This document shows positions 38,033 to 48,789 of a stretch of 64,000 nucleotides of DNA, in pieces (the first letter of the stretch is position 1; the number at the start of each line of letters is the position of its first letter). Below the pieces are notes generated by a model that was not told where the DNA came from, made no database searches, and saw nothing but the letters and a program-made list of their open reading frames with translations. The position numbers were made by a program, and so were the translations under genes. Source of the stretch: Candidatus Schneideria nysicola (GTDB taxonomy: Bacteria > Pseudomonadota > Gammaproteobacteria > Enterobacterales > Enterobacteriaceae); NCBI RefSeq assembly GCF_019923565.1, contig NZ_CP074435.1, positions 498,501-562,500 of the forward strand, given 5' to 3'.

Positions 38033-38778
38033 AAGTTCTCCTCATAATTAGATGGATTAACCGTTCGACCAAAATTCCTTTTACGTCTAGCAAACGCATA
38101 TAATGCATCTCTAAAAATAATATCATTAAAGTCTGGCCATAGTACATCAGTAAAAAATAACTCTGAATAGGCAATTTGCCATAGTAAAAAGTTACTAATA
38201 CGATGTTCTCCCCCGGTTCGAATTACTAAATCTACAGGAGCTAATTCATTCATACAAATAAATTGGCGTAATGTATTTTCATCAATTTGATCGGGATGAA
38301 GTATTCCTTGTTTAACTTGTATAGCAATGGATCTGACTGCTTGGATTATATCCCAACGACCTCCATAATTTGCCGCAATATTTAGTGTTAATCCATCATT
38401 ATTTCGAGTAACGTCTTCCGAATAACGAATACATTCTTGTAATCGATTATCAAATCGATGAATATCCCCTATGACTCTAAATCGAATATTATGATTCTGT
38501 AAAAATTCTACCTCATTTTCCAATACACGTATAAATAAGGTCATCAGTGCTGAAACTTCTTGAATAGGACGATTCCAATTTTCACTACTAAATGCATAGA
38601 GTGTTAATGCATCTAATCTATGATTAATCGCAAAATTTACTGCACGGTGTACTGATTTCACTCCAGCTTGATGACCTAAAATACGTAATTTCCCTTTATT
38701 TTTTGCCCAACGACCATTTCCATCCATAATAATGGCTACATGACGAGGTAATTTGGATAAGATCCTACTTTTTTTCAT
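38026..38778 (-). CDS. uppS: Undecaprenyl diphosphate synthase
   Basis: UppS (IspU) adds eight isoprene units to farnesyl diphosphate in cis, giving the lipid carrier for peptidoglycan and LPS sugars. The 250-residue protein (253 in E. coli) has the catalytic start HVAIIMDGNGRWAKNKG, LTLYAFSSENWNRP and the C-terminal DLVIRTGGEHRISNFLLWQ. It lies between dxr and cdsA as in E. coli, and its end overlaps cdsA. Confidence 0.97.
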   Translation of the reverse strand: MKKSRILSKLPRHVAIIMDGNGRWAKNKGKLRILGHQAGVKSVHRAVNFAINHRLDALTLYAFSSENWNRPIQEVSALMTLFIRVLENEVEFLQNHNIRFRVIGDIHRFDNRLQECIRYSEDVTRNNDGLTLNIAANYGGRWDIIQAVRSIAIQVKQGILHPDQIDENTLRQFICMNELAPVDLVIRTGGEHRISNFLLWQIAYSELFFTDVLWPDFNDIIFRDALYAFARRKRNFGRTVNPSNYEENFC

Positions 38779-38854
38779 CTTTTTACTTGATGATAAAGAA
38801 TATTACTTACTACTTCTCTTCTATCTAATTTTAAAAATATTTCTGATTATTTAA

Positions 38855-40057
38855 TCATCTTTCATACATGAACTTTTTAATACATAAAAACGCTTTTTTT
38901 CTCGCCTGATTATCAATGAACATCACTTCTTCTATATTTTTAGGTTCTTTATAGTATAAATTATCTAGTACCTCTTGAATAATTACTGCAATATCAGTAA
39001 AACGAATTTTTTGACTTAAAAAAGCCGATACCGCTATTTCATTGACAGCATTGAGAATAATTGTAGTGGCTTGATGTAAACTAGCTTCTATAGCAAGATA
39101 TAAACAAGGATAACGTTTTTTATCTGGTTTACCAAAACTTAGCGTATCCAAACTATAGAAGTTTAATTGAGGAATGTTTATAGAGATACGATCCGGATAA
39201 GCCATAACATGAGCGATATGTGTTCGCATATCAGGTAATCCCATTTGAGCCATGATACTACCGTCAATATAATGTATCATTGAATGTATAATCGATTGGG
39301 GATGTAATACTACCTTTATTTGTTTAGAGGAAGCATTAAAGAGATGTTTTGCTTCAATATATTCTAATCCTTTATTCATCATACTGGCTGAATCTACTGA
39401 TATTTTTTTACCCATAATCCAATTAGGATGGGAAAAAGCTTGTTCAGGAGTCATACTTTCTAGTTTAGAAAGGGGTACGAATCGGAATGGTCCACCAGAA
39501 CCAGTTAATATAATTTTTGATATTCCATGATCCTTTAAAGAAGCATAGCCTAAATTTTCTTGAACAGGTTTAGGTAAACATTGAAAAATGGCATTATGTT
39601 CACTATCAACAGGCAATAAATGCGCATTATGCATACGTACAGCATCCATCAATAAACGTCCACAAATCACAAGAGATTCTTTATTAGCTAATAACACTCT
39701 TTTTCCTGCTTTTATAGCGGATAAAGTCGGTGCTAAACCTACTGTCCCTGCTATTGCTGACATAACTATATCTATCTCCTCAAGAGAGGCAAGCTTGCAT
39801 GCGGATTCAATCCCGAATAAAACATTTATTGCTAATCCCATTTGATTCAAATTAAATTTTAAATGTTGCGCTGCTCTACGGCTTGCCATGGAAGCCCATT
39901 TAGGTTTAAATTCCCAACATTGCTTAGTCATTAACTCTGTATTATATCCAGCTACAAGGGCATGTACTGCAAATTTTTCAGAATTTTGTTGTATTACCGT
40001 TAAGGTATGGATTCCAATAGAGCCTGTACTACCAAGAATAGTTAATTTTTTTTTCAT
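38855..40057 (-). CDS. dxr: 1-deoxy-D-xylulose 5-phosphate reductoisomerase
   Basis: Dxr converts DXP to MEP, the committed step of the non-mevalonate isoprenoid route, using NADPH and a divalent metal. The 400-residue protein (398 in E. coli) has the NADPH loop [24 protein letters not shown], the metal-binding [13 protein letters not shown] and GSGGPFR. It heads the envelope gene cluster. Upstream E. coli genes (frr, pyrH, tsf, rpsB) are not here; prmB diverges instead. Confidence 0.97.
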   Translation of the reverse strand: MKKKLTILGSTGSIGIHTLTVIQQNSEKFAVHALVAGYNTELMTKQCWEFKPKWASMASRRAAQHLKFNLNQMGLAINVLFGIESACKLASLEEIDIVMSAIAGTVGLAPTLSAIKAGKRVLLANKESLVICGRLLMDAVRMHNAHLLPVDSEHNAIFQCLPKPVQENLGYASLKDHGISKIILTGSGGPFRFVPLSKLESMTPEQAFSHPNWIMGKKISVDSASMMNKGLEYIEAKHLFNASSKQIKVVLHPQSIIHSMIHYIDGSIMAQMGLPDMRTHIAHVMAYPDRISINIPQLNFYSLDTLSFGKPDKKRYPCLYLAIEASLHQATTIILNAVNEIAVSAFLSQKIRFTDIAVIIQEVLDNLYYKEPKNIEEVMFIDNQARKKAFLCIKKFMYER

Positions 40058-40126
40058 AAAAGAATGTCAAATGGATCGAATTTCAAATACGTAATAGAAT
40101 CATTTTGGTATATGATTGTAATTTAA

Positions 40127-40159
40127 TATATATTCAATATTTTTAATATTGAATATATA
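40127..40159. promoter_or_regulatory. Perfect 15-base inverted repeat between divergent dxr and prmB
   Basis: TATATATTCAATATT (40127-40141) and its exact reverse complement (40145-40159) flank a TTT spacer. The element is 70 bases upstream of the dxr start and 178 bases upstream of the prmB start, inside a 279-base AT-rich gap. It could be an operator, a cruciform-forming site, or a remnant terminator of a deleted gene. The AT-only composition, apart from one G-C pair per arm, makes chance more likely than the arm length suggests. Confidence 0.38.
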
Positions 40160-40336
40160 ATAAAAAATATTATATGCATGATATGGAAATAATCGTAATA
40201 TACTATTATTGTTCTCAATATTAAAGGACTCACTCAATATATCATTATATATAGGTATTACAAATTAATTCATTCATTTACTTTCTATTTATTGATATAG
40301 AAAAAATTATAACAAAGCGAGAAGAATTCAATTAGA

Positions 40337-41257
40337 ATGGAAATTAATAAAGAAGATATTCTAAAAGAAATTATCTCTATACGAGATATATTACGTTGGA
40401 CAATTAGTCAATTTAATCAATCTGATATTTATTACGGTCATGGTACCGATAATCCTGTAGATGAAGCACTACAATTAGTATTATCTAGTTTGTTTTTACC
40501 ATTAAATCTACCAAGTGAAATGTATAGTTCACGTTTGACATTAAGTGAACGTTCTAAAATTTTTGATTTAGTTAGAATTCGAATTCAACAATATATTCCG
40601 GTTTCCTATTTAATTAACAAATCTTGGTTTTGTGGATTAGAATTTTATATTGATGAACGAGTATGTATTCCTCGTTCTCCTATTGGAGAACTTATTAGGA
40701 ATAATTTCATGAATTTACTATCATGTTCACCAAGATATATATTAGATATGTGTACAGGTAGTGGTTGTCTTGCTATTGCTAGTGCTTATATCTATCCAAA
40801 AGCTCAGATAGATGCTGTTGATATTTCTGCTGAAGTATTGGAAGTTACTAAATATAATATTTATCAACATAATCTGGAAAATAGAGTCATTCCTATTCAA
40901 TCTGATTTATTTACTAATGTACCGAAAAAGCAAAGATATGATCTGATTCTAACTAATCCACCTTATGTCAATCAAAAATCATTACAAGAATTACCGAGAG
41001 AATTTTATGCCGAACCTCAAATAAGTTTGTATGGAGGAGATGAAGATGGATTAAATTTAGTAGACCAAATCTTGTATAATGCGGTAGATTACTTAACAGA
41101 AGATGGAATTATGATTTGTGAAGTAGGTGAGAGTAGATTGTATATGAACCAACGTTATCCCCAAAAGTCATTTTGTTGGATAAATTTAAAGGATGGAGGT
41201 GATGGTGTTTTTATGATAACACGTCAACAATTACTGAAATATTTTAAAATTTTATAA
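40337..41257 (+). CDS. prmB: Ribosomal protein L3 glutamine methyltransferase PrmB
   Basis: PrmB methylates a glutamine side chain of ribosomal protein L3. The 306-residue protein (310 in E. coli) has the SAM-binding region LDMCTGSGCLAIASAYIYP and the glutamine-methyltransferase motif NPPY in LILTNPPYVN. The related PrmC also has these motifs. PrmB is chosen because aroC follows directly, as in E. coli, and because the N-terminal part (TISQFNQSDIYYGHGTDNP) fits PrmB. Confidence 0.93.
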   Translation: MEINKEDILKEIISIRDILRWTISQFNQSDIYYGHGTDNPVDEALQLVLSSLFLPLNLPSEMYSSRLTLSERSKIFDLVRIRIQQYIPVSYLINKSWFCGLEFYIDERVCIPRSPIGELIRNNFMNLLSCSPRYILDMCTGSGCLAIASAYIYPKAQIDAVDISAEVLEVTKYNIYQHNLENRVIPIQSDLFTNVPKKQRYDLILTNPPYVNQKSLQELPREFYAEPQISLYGGDEDGLNLVDQILYNAVDYLTEDGIMICEVGESRLYMNQRYPQKSFCWINLKDGGDGVFMITRQQLLKYFKIL

Positions 41258-41344
41258 CTATTAGCAATATTCCCTGTTTACTCATTGTTTACTCATTTTC
41301 TCTAAATTTCTTCTAAAAATTTTTTCTTGATAAGGAATAGTATT

Positions 41345-42409
41345 ATGGCTGGTAATAGTATTGGACAAGTTTTTCGTGTTACGACTTTCGGTGAATCTCA
41401 TGGTCCCGCATTAGGGGGGGTGGTTGATGGAGTACCTCCTGGAATGAATTTAAACGAACAAGATTTACAAATTGAGCTTAATAGACGACGTCCAGGGTTT
41501 TCTCTATATACGACTCAAAGACGGGAACCAGATCAAGTACGTATTTTATCTGGGGTATTTGAAGGTGTCAGTACGGGGACGAGTATAGGATTACTGATAG
41601 AGAATACTGATCAACGTTCACAAGATTATAGTGAGATAAAAAATTTATATCGACCCAATCATGCTGATTATAGTTATGAAAAAAAATATGGGATACGTGA
41701 TTATCGGGGTGGAGGGCGTGCCTCTGCTAGAGAAACCGCAATGCGCGTAGCTGCAGGTGCTATTGCTAAAAAATATTTATTTTCTCATAGTAATATAAAA
41801 ATACAGGGATTTTTATCACAAATTGGTCCTATTCGATGTGAATTAAAAGATTGGGATCAAATAGAAAAAAATCCCTTTTTTTGTCCCGATCCCTCTCAAT
41901 TAGAATTAATCGATCAACTGATTAGAAAATTGAAAAAATCGGGTGATTCTATTGGGGCTAAAGTGACAGTTCTAGCTGAAAATGTTCCTGCTGGATTAGG
42001 AGAACCGGTCTTTGATCGTCTAGATGCGGATTTAGCACACGCATTAATGAGTATCAATGCGGTAAAAGGGGTGGAAATCGGAGATGGGTTCACCGTAGTT
42101 AGTAAATACGGAAGTGAAAACAGGGATGAAATTACATCATCCGGTTTTCAGAGTAATCACTCTGGTGGTATTCTAGGTGGTATTAGTAGTGGACAAACAA
42201 TAATCATTCATTTGGCATTAAAACCTACTTCTAGTATTGCTATTCCTGGAAGGACTCTCTCAAAAGAGGGGGAAAATGTCGAAATCGTTACTAGAGGAAG
42301 ACATGATCCTTGTGTTGGTATTCGAGCTATACCCATTGCCGAGGCAATGACTGCCATCATATTGATGGATCATCTTTTAAGACAACGTGCGCAATGTGGA
42401 AAAGAATGA
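41345..42409 (+). CDS. aroC: Chorismate synthase
   Basis: AroC converts EPSP to chorismate, the last shared step of aromatic amino acid and folate synthesis, using reduced FMN. The start is the ATG at 41345, which gives the E. coli-like [20 protein letters not shown] behind an AAGGA. An in-frame TTG 18 bases earlier is not needed. The product is 354 residues (361 in E. coli, which has a longer tail). The signatures [38 protein letters not shown] and [12 protein letters not shown] are intact. It converges with nuoN at a 10-base gap. Confidence 0.97.
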   Translation: MAGNSIGQVFRVTTFGESHGPALGGVVDGVPPGMNLNEQDLQIELNRRRPGFSLYTTQRREPDQVRILSGVFEGVSTGTSIGLLIENTDQRSQDYSEIKNLYRPNHADYSYEKKYGIRDYRGGGRASARETAMRVAAGAIAKKYLFSHSNIKIQGFLSQIGPIRCELKDWDQIEKNPFFCPDPSQLELIDQLIRKLKKSGDSIGAKVTVLAENVPAGLGEPVFDRLDADLAHALMSINAVKGVEIGDGFTVVSKYGSENRDEITSSGFQSNHSGGILGGISSGQTIIIHLALKPTSSIAIPGRTLSKEGENVEIVTRGRHDPCVGIRAIPIAEAMTAIILMDHLLRQRAQCGKE

Positions 42410-42419
42410 TAAAATTGTT

Positions 42420-43883
42420 TTAAATAATTCCATGAATAAAATCAATAAGAGATTGAGGATAACATCCAAATATAATAATGAAGAATGCACAAAGAATTAC
42501 AGTAAATCCATTTATAGTATATGATGGAAGAGTAATGATGTTGTTCTTTCCTAATTGGGTGTTATCTCTTAAATATAATATTATAATGAGGCGTAAATAG
42601 TATAGTAAACTAATCAAACTACCAACTATTAAACTTCCTACTAACCACCATAATCCAGCATGAATACCTATTATAATAGTATATACTTTACCTATAAAAC
42701 CTAATGTCATTGGAATACCAGATAAAGATAATAACATTACCGTTAATAAGATGGTAACCCTAGGATACTTCCAAAATAATCCTTTATATGTATCAATTCT
42801 ATCCTTTTCTTTCATAGGCAATTCTAGGAGTAAAATTAATATACTAAATATACCTACATTGGAAAAAATATAACTAATTACATAAATGCTAATCGCTTCA
42901 AATGCTAATGTATCTAATTTAGGTATCTTCATAGCCGCAATTAGTCCGATTAATAAATAACCAAAATGTGCAATAGAAGAGTAACCTAATAAACGTTTAA
43001 TATTTGTTTGCTTGAACGCCATTATATTCCCTATAATGATGGAAATAAACGTGATGATAGATAACAATAATCGAAGCATTTCTATTTCATATAAGGATGA
43101 ATATAGAAAAAAACGGAATAATCCTATAAAAATAGCAATTTTACTAGCAATAGAGAGAAACGTTAAGGCCGGAGTAGAAGTACACTGGTAAACATCAGGG
43201 GTCCAAAAATGAAAAGGTACCCATGATAACTTAAAACCGACACATACCATCATTAATCCTACTCCAATCAAGAGTAATGGACTATGTAGTACTATTACCT
43301 CTCTACTAATACCCGAAAAAGACAGATGACCGGTATCTAGATATATTAATGCTATGCCGAATAACATAAAAGAAGAAGAGACTACAGAGAGTAATGTATA
43401 CTTAATACTGGCTTCTAGAGATCGATCTTTTTGAGGATGATATCCAATTAAACCAAATAGAGGTAACGATAGTAGTTCTATCCCAATAAATAACGATACT
43501 AAGTGATTCGCATTAACTAAAAATACACCACCTAGCGTCGCTATTAGTATTAATAGATAAAATTCCTCCGATTGTCTTATACCAGAATGCTTTATCCAGG
43601 TATAAGCTTGTATACAGCTAGTAATAGCAACTGTAATAATAAACAAAGTATATAATATGGAAATATTATCAATACGTATTAATGGTGTTATATCTATGAT
43701 TTTTTTGACATGATATAAAACAAACCATGCTAATAATAAAGCTATACTCAGACCACTGATACTAGTTATGACTACGCAGGAAGTATAGCGTTTCCATGCT
43801 ATATGCAATAGTAAAAGAACAATGGTTAATCCAATAATCAATAACGGTAAAAATGCTATCAAGTTTTGATATGATATTAACAT
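42420..43883 (-). CDS. nuoN: NADH-quinone oxidoreductase subunit N
   Basis: NuoN is an antiporter-like proton-pumping subunit of respiratory complex I. The 487-residue protein (485 in E. coli) is almost entirely hydrophobic with about 14 membrane helices. It has the conserved helix-7 area GVGLMMVCVGFKLSWVPFHF carrying the key lysine, and SIAHFGYLLIG. It is the last gene of the nuoA-N operon, 13 bases after nuoM. Confidence 0.95.
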   Translation of the reverse strand: MLISYQNLIAFLPLLIIGLTIVLLLLHIAWKRYTSCVVITSISGLSIALLLAWFVLYHVKKIIDITPLIRIDNISILYTLFIITVAITSCIQAYTWIKHSGIRQSEEFYLLILIATLGGVFLVNANHLVSLFIGIELLSLPLFGLIGYHPQKDRSLEASIKYTLLSVVSSSFMLFGIALIYLDTGHLSFSGISREVIVLHSPLLLIGVGLMMVCVGFKLSWVPFHFWTPDVYQCTSTPALTFLSIASKIAIFIGLFRFFLYSSLYEIEMLRLLLSIITFISIIIGNIMAFKQTNIKRLLGYSSIAHFGYLLIGLIAAMKIPKLDTLAFEAISIYVISYIFSNVGIFSILILLLELPMKEKDRIDTYKGLFWKYPRVTILLTVMLLSLSGIPMTLGFIGKVYTIIIGIHAGLWWLVGSLIVGSLISLLYYLRLIIILYLRDNTQLGKNNIITLPSYTINGFTVILCAFFIIIFGCYPQSLIDFIHGII

Positions 43884-43896
43884 GTATGTAAAGTTA

Positions 43897-45429
43897 TCAC
43901 TCTATATGTAGTGTTTGCGAAAGGTAAGCATGGATATGCTGTGTTGATACAAAAGCAATCCTAATAATATATTGAGGAAAGATTCCAATAAATATAAGTA
44001 ATATTATAATGGACATGGTAAGGAACCATTCCATTGAGCTTGAGGAGGTCTTTTTCAAAGAAAAAGTCTTCCTAGGTTGACCATAGTATATACGCTGTAT
44101 CATCACAAGTGAATAAATCGATGCTAATATTAATCCTAAGGTGGATAAAACAGCAATGAAGGGATTCGATGCAAAACTACCAAATAATATCATTATTTCA
44201 CCCACAAAATTACCGGTACAAGGGATCCCTAGTGTCGCTGTAGCGAAAAATAATGAGCATGCAGGTATATGCCTACTACTCCATCCTAATTGATTCCATA
44301 ACCCTCCCATACGTTTCATATCTCGAGTATATACTCGGTCATATAATTGCCCATATATAATACATAGACCGGCCATAGAAAGACTATGCGCAATCATATA
44401 TACTATTGCGCCTTGATATGCGATTTGATTACCACTATATAGCGCAATGAGTATAAAGCCCATATGGGATAAAGTTGTATAAGCTAAAAAACGTTTTATA
44501 TTGGTTTGTGAAAAAGCTATACAAGCTCCATAAAAAATACACACCACTCCAATCCACATAGCAATTGGTGCAAATTGATGTGAAGCATGAGGAAAAAGAG
44601 GAAGAACAAAACGTAAAATACCATAAGCAGCCGTTTTGGGCAACAGACCAACTAAATCGATCGAACCGGTCATAGAAGTCTGACTATGCGCATCTGACAG
44701 CCAACTATGAAAAGGAACGATAGGTAATTTTATTGCAAAAGACAAAAAAAAGAATAACATAATAAAAAATTCAATATGCAGAGGCATATTCATACCTAAT
44801 AGATCTACATAATTAAAACTTAAAACACCATGAGAATGGTAATAAATAAAAGATAAAGTTAGAATTGCTACCAACATTAACAAACCACTAATTTTGGCAT
44901 AAATAACAAATTTATTGGCTATTATAACGCGTATATTTTCAGGTGAAAGCGGATATCCCCATATTGTTATCAACAAGTACATAGGGAACAATATTAATTC
45001 CCAAAAAAAGAATAAACAGAACAAGTCTATAGATAAAAATACGCCAATTACACTTCCTAACACCAATAGCAAATTACAATAAAAAAAACCCGGACTTCTA
45101 TCAACTTCATACCATGAACAAAGTACAGATAATATTCCAATAATATCAACCAATAGTATCATTAACCATGATAATCCATCTAAAGCCAAATGTAAACTTA
45201 TCCCTAAATGTGGGATCCAATGTAAGATATACTCTATTGGCCAATTAGGGAAACTATAATTCCCCATTATAGCTTCATGATAATACTTCCATATAAATAA
45301 GGTAAGAATTAAAAGTAATCCTGTAACGAATAAAGCAATCCAGCGTGGGATATTAGAACCAACACGCTCACTCTTACAACATATGATACTACCGAAAAAA
45401 GGCAGAAGTATGAGATAGAGTAATAACAT
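43897..45429 (-). CDS. nuoM: NADH-quinone oxidoreductase subunit M
   Basis: NuoM is the second of three antiporter-like proton-pumping subunits. The 510-residue protein (509 in E. coli) has about 14 membrane helices. It carries the family landmarks FFWELILFPMYLLI with the essential glutamate, and FAIKLPIVPFHSWLSDAHSQ with the conserved lysine. It is followed by nuoN and preceded by nuoL with a 58-base gap, the longest within the operon. Confidence 0.95.
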   Translation of the reverse strand: MLLLYLILLPFFGSIICCKSERVGSNIPRWIALFVTGLLLILTLFIWKYYHEAIMGNYSFPNWPIEYILHWIPHLGISLHLALDGLSWLMILLVDIIGILSVLCSWYEVDRSPGFFYCNLLLVLGSVIGVFLSIDLFCLFFFWELILFPMYLLITIWGYPLSPENIRVIIANKFVIYAKISGLLMLVAILTLSFIYYHSHGVLSFNYVDLLGMNMPLHIEFFIMLFFFLSFAIKLPIVPFHSWLSDAHSQTSMTGSIDLVGLLPKTAAYGILRFVLPLFPHASHQFAPIAMWIGVVCIFYGACIAFSQTNIKRFLAYTTLSHMGFILIALYSGNQIAYQGAIVYMIAHSLSMAGLCIIYGQLYDRVYTRDMKRMGGLWNQLGWSSRHIPACSLFFATATLGIPCTGNFVGEIMILFGSFASNPFIAVLSTLGLILASIYSLVMIQRIYYGQPRKTFSLKKTSSSSMEWFLTMSIIILLIFIGIFPQYIIRIAFVSTQHIHAYLSQTLHIE

Positions 45430-45487
45430 AAAATTTATCCACCAAATAGCTCGTTATAAACAACTATCAAAATAGGATTATCCAATT

Positions 45488-47359
45488 TTATACTCCAATA
45501 AAGAGTAAGTATGCCGTTATTATTACTAATCCTACCAGCATCATTATAAAATGAACACTTATTCGAATAATTTCACTCTTAATTAGATAATGTTCTAAGA
45601 AATTAATCAAGTATAATAAGGATGGTATTGGTTTAGTTAGGGGATCGTTTGATAATAAACGCGTAATACGTAAATACGTTTTTATAAATATGGCATGATA
45701 TAATCTATCTAAACCCCATCCTTGAATCCAAAAAGATAAAATAAATCCTCCCCATCTACTCTGCGATATATAAGAGACTATTCGATAGGGTCCTCCTAGC
45801 CATAATTTATAAGCTAAAAAGATACCCAGTAGTGATATTATACTAGAAATAACCTCAATCCCTCTCTTTTGAGAGACAGGTAACCAATGACACTTAGGAA
45901 ATATTTCTTCCATAGAAGGAAGTATCCATACTCCTATAATAGTAGAAAATAATAATAATACTATCAGCGGAATATCATGTTGAATTCTATTAGAAGAATA
46001 GGAAGGACTAATCTTTTCTTCTCCATGAAATACTAAAAAAATTAAACGAAATATATATATAGCGGTCAAAAAAGCACCTAATAAACCACATACTAGGAAT
46101 ATAGTTTTTCCATCTGCTACGGTAGCAAGTAAAATTCTTTCCTTAGAATAAAAACCCGACGTACAAATTGGAAAAGCCGCAAGTGAGGCTCCTCCTATTA
46201 AAAAGGAGAGATAGATTAAAGGCATTGAATTTCTTAACCCACCCATTCTAAAAATATTTTTCTCATAATTACAAGCAAGAATCACAGAACCAGCAGAAAG
46301 AAATAACAACGCTTTAAAAAAAGCATGAATTATTACATGTATAATAGCGGATTCCCAAGCTTTCACCCCAATAGCTAAAAACATATAACCAATCTGACTC
46401 ATTGTCGAATACGCCAATATACGTTTAATGTCTTTTTGCACTACTGCTGAGAAGCTGGATAATAATAACGTTATCGCACCTATTATACCAATACAATACA
46501 GGACATTCGGTGTCAATAAAAATAAAAAGTAAGTACGAACAATTAAGTATACCCCAGCAGTAACCATAGTAGCTGAATGTATGAGTGCCGATATCGGAGT
46601 AGGACCAACCATTGCATCTATTAACCAAGTATGTAAAGGAATCTGTGCCGATTTAGCTATTGCTCCTCCTAATAGAAAAAAAGTAGCATATTGAAGAAGA
46701 ATCAATGAGGAAGAATCCTCCATATTGTTCGATAGAGCATGCATTTCATTAAAATTTAAGGTTCCAAACTGTTGATAAAGGAAAAAAATTGCACAAATAA
46801 TGAGCACATCTCCAATACGAGTAGTAACAAACGCTTTGGTTGCGGCTATACTGTTTTTTAAATCATGGAAATAAAAACCTATAAGGAGATAACTGCATAG
46901 GCCAACGATCTCCCAACCGATATACATAAATACTAAATTATCGGCTAATAACAAAACAATCATACTGGCTATAAATAAATTAGTATATGCAAAAAAACGA
47001 GCGTAGCCTCTGTCTCCACGCATATACCATGAAGCATAGAGATGAATTAGAAATCCAATTCCTGTTACTAAACATAATAAACTGACAGATAATATATCCA
47101 GATGAAGAGCCATAGTAATACTGAAATCTTCTATAGATATCCACTGCCATAAAATTTGACTAAACTGATATGAAGTATGTTGTATATACTCGTTATAAAA
47201 ATTACATGTAACTAAACAAGTAATAATCGCTGATAAACTTATACTACCTACTCCTATTATTGTAGTCAATCTATCAGACCACCATGTTACTCTTGAACAT
47301 GTTAGTAGAATAAAACCAATTAAAGGAAATAATATTGTTAGATACAGTAGCGATATCAT
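45488..47359 (-). CDS. nuoL: NADH-quinone oxidoreductase subunit L
   Basis: NuoL is the distal antiporter-like subunit of complex I. It has the long lateral helix near its C-terminus. The 623-residue protein (613 in E. coli) has the conserved [20 protein letters not shown] (essential Glu) and [20 protein letters not shown] (essential Lys). [14 protein letters not shown] is also present. Its start overlaps the nuoK stop by four bases. Confidence 0.95.
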   Translation of the reverse strand: MISLLYLTILFPLIGFILLTCSRVTWWSDRLTTIIGVGSISLSAIITCLVTCNFYNEYIQHTSYQFSQILWQWISIEDFSITMALHLDILSVSLLCLVTGIGFLIHLYASWYMRGDRGYARFFAYTNLFIASMIVLLLADNLVFMYIGWEIVGLCSYLLIGFYFHDLKNSIAATKAFVTTRIGDVLIICAIFFLYQQFGTLNFNEMHALSNNMEDSSSLILLQYATFFLLGGAIAKSAQIPLHTWLIDAMVGPTPISALIHSATMVTAGVYLIVRTYFLFLLTPNVLYCIGIIGAITLLLSSFSAVVQKDIKRILAYSTMSQIGYMFLAIGVKAWESAIIHVIIHAFFKALLFLSAGSVILACNYEKNIFRMGGLRNSMPLIYLSFLIGGASLAAFPICTSGFYSKERILLATVADGKTIFLVCGLLGAFLTAIYIFRLIFLVFHGEEKISPSYSSNRIQHDIPLIVLLLFSTIIGVWILPSMEEIFPKCHWLPVSQKRGIEVISSIISLLGIFLAYKLWLGGPYRIVSYISQSRWGGFILSFWIQGWGLDRLYHAIFIKTYLRITRLLSNDPLTKPIPSLLYLINFLEHYLIKSEIIRISVHFIMMLVGLVIITAYLLFIGV

Positions 47360-47667
47360 ACTTTCTTCTCAAGTTCACTAAAGATACTATCTATATTCAA
47401 CGTTTTTTTATAGCGATACATTAACAATAATAAAGCTAAACCGATACTGGTCTCCGATGCGGTTAAGGTCATAATTATCATGAATATGATTTGTCCATCT
47501 AATTGATGCCAGTAATTTCCAGCTATAACAAATGCTAAAGCCGCAGAGTTCATCATGATTTCTATTCCTAGCAGGATAAACAATAGATTTTTTCTAAAAA
47601 TTACTCCTGCAAGACCGATAAAAAATAAAATTGCAGATAAGCCCAAAGCATGTGAAATTGGAATCAT
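47356..47667 (-). CDS. nuoK: NADH-quinone oxidoreductase subunit K
   Basis: NuoK is a small three-helix membrane subunit with two glutamates needed for proton pumping. The 103-residue protein (100 in E. coli) shows [15 protein letters not shown] with the first conserved glutamate, and [17 protein letters not shown] with the second. It overlaps nuoL by four bases (ATGA type). Confidence 0.94.
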   Translation of the reverse strand: MIPISHALGLSAILFFIGLAGVIFRKNLLFILLGIEIMMNSAALAFVIAGNYWHQLDGQIIFMIIMTLTASETSIGLALLLLMYRYKKTLNIDSIFSELEKKV

Positions 47668-47693
47668 TTACTACTATCCCTCTTATTATTACA

Positions 47694-48215
47694 CTATTTT
47701 TTAGGATGATAATTGCGTCCAAAATGAAAAGCTACAATCATTCCACTTAGCAATAGAATGGAAGCGAGTTCTATTACAAAGAAATAGGGACCAAATAATT
47801 TGATAGAGATATTCTTTATTTCTATCCATTGATGTTCAATATAACTACTAGAATGGATAGTGGTGAATTGAGAAATAGAGTAACATAACATTATAATTAT
47901 AGAAACTAATAGGAGAATTGGAATCATTTTAGAGAGTCTATTGACTAATGCGGAGAAGATTATTCTCTTATCTTTTTTATTCGTGGGAATCATCATATTC
48001 ACAAAAATAAAGAGTACCATAATGGTACCAGCATAAATGATGATTTCTAAAAAACCTGCAAAATAGGCCCCAAAAAGGAATAATATACATGCTATAGCAA
48101 TAAAAGAAATAATTAAATATAACAAAGCATATACTGGTTGAGTGTGAGTGATGGCTCTTAACGTTGTTATAATCGCTATCAAACTAGCAATATAAAAAAA
48201 TATGATTTCTATCAT
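47694..48215 (-). CDS. nuoJ: NADH-quinone oxidoreductase subunit J
   Basis: NuoJ is a five-helix membrane subunit at the junction of the peripheral and membrane arms. The 173-residue protein (184 in E. coli) has the helix-3 motif FAGFLEIIIYAGTIMVLFIF, whose pi-bulge is conserved in complex I. The C-terminus is slightly shorter than in E. coli. It lies between nuoI and nuoK. Confidence 0.93.
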   Translation of the reverse strand: MIEIIFFYIASLIAIITTLRAITHTQPVYALLYLIISFIAIACILFLFGAYFAGFLEIIIYAGTIMVLFIFVNMMIPTNKKDKRIIFSALVNRLSKMIPILLLVSIIIMLCYSISQFTTIHSSSYIEHQWIEIKNISIKLFGPYFFVIELASILLLSGMIVAFHFGRNYHPKK

Positions 48216-48227
48216 AATGTTTTTCCA

Positions 48228-48779
48228 TCAGGGTAAGAGGTCTCTTACATCAACAGGATGAGAATCGGCGGTATTGCTCTCATTGTCTTTGCTTGAAGGA
48301 GTATGTCTTCCCTTTACTTTATAAAAATTGTAGTCAGTATATTTACCTGGACCAGAAATTAATAAATCTTCTTTCTCATAGATTAAATCTTTTCTTTTAA
48401 ATTCAGACATTTCAAAATCTGGGGTTAACTGTATTGCGGTAGTTGGACAAGCTTCTTCACATAATCCGCAAAATATACATCGGGAAAAATTAATGCGGAA
48501 AGATTCGGGATACCAACGTCCATCCTCTTTTTCCGATTTTTGCAAAGAGATACAACCTACTGGACAAACAACAGCACATAAACCACAGGCAACACAACGC
48601 TCATTCCCATCTGGATCTCGGGTTAATATAATTCTTCCGCGATAGCGAGGGCTAAGATTCACGGATTCCTCTGGATATAACAATGTTTCTCTTTTGCTAA
48701 AAGCTTGTTTGCCAATTATCCACATACTACGTAATATTGTAGCAGAGGCAATCAATAATTTTCTTAATATCCTCACCAC
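48228..48779 (-). CDS. nuoI: NADH-quinone oxidoreductase subunit I
   Basis: NuoI is the ferredoxin-like subunit that carries clusters N6a and N6b and passes electrons towards quinone. The 183-residue protein (180 in E. coli) has both 4Fe-4S motifs, [15 protein letters not shown] and [15 protein letters not shown]. The start is GTG: two adjacent GTG codons lie at 48777-48779 and 48774-48776, with TAAGGAT upstream favouring the first. Confidence 0.95.
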   Translation of the reverse strand: MVRILRKLLIASATILRSMWIIGKQAFSKRETLLYPEESVNLSPRYRGRIILTRDPDGNERCVACGLCAVVCPVGCISLQKSEKEDGRWYPESFRINFSRCIFCGLCEEACPTTAIQLTPDFEMSEFKRKDLIYEKEDLLISGPGKYTDYNFYKVKGRHTPSSKDNESNTADSHPVDVRDLLP

Positions 48780-48789
48780 TTATAAATCC

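Noticed and set aside
36838-38174. Extra minus-strand reading frames inside rseP, cdsA and uppS
   Set aside because: These are alternative-frame shadows; the real genes in the other frame have full-length family matches.
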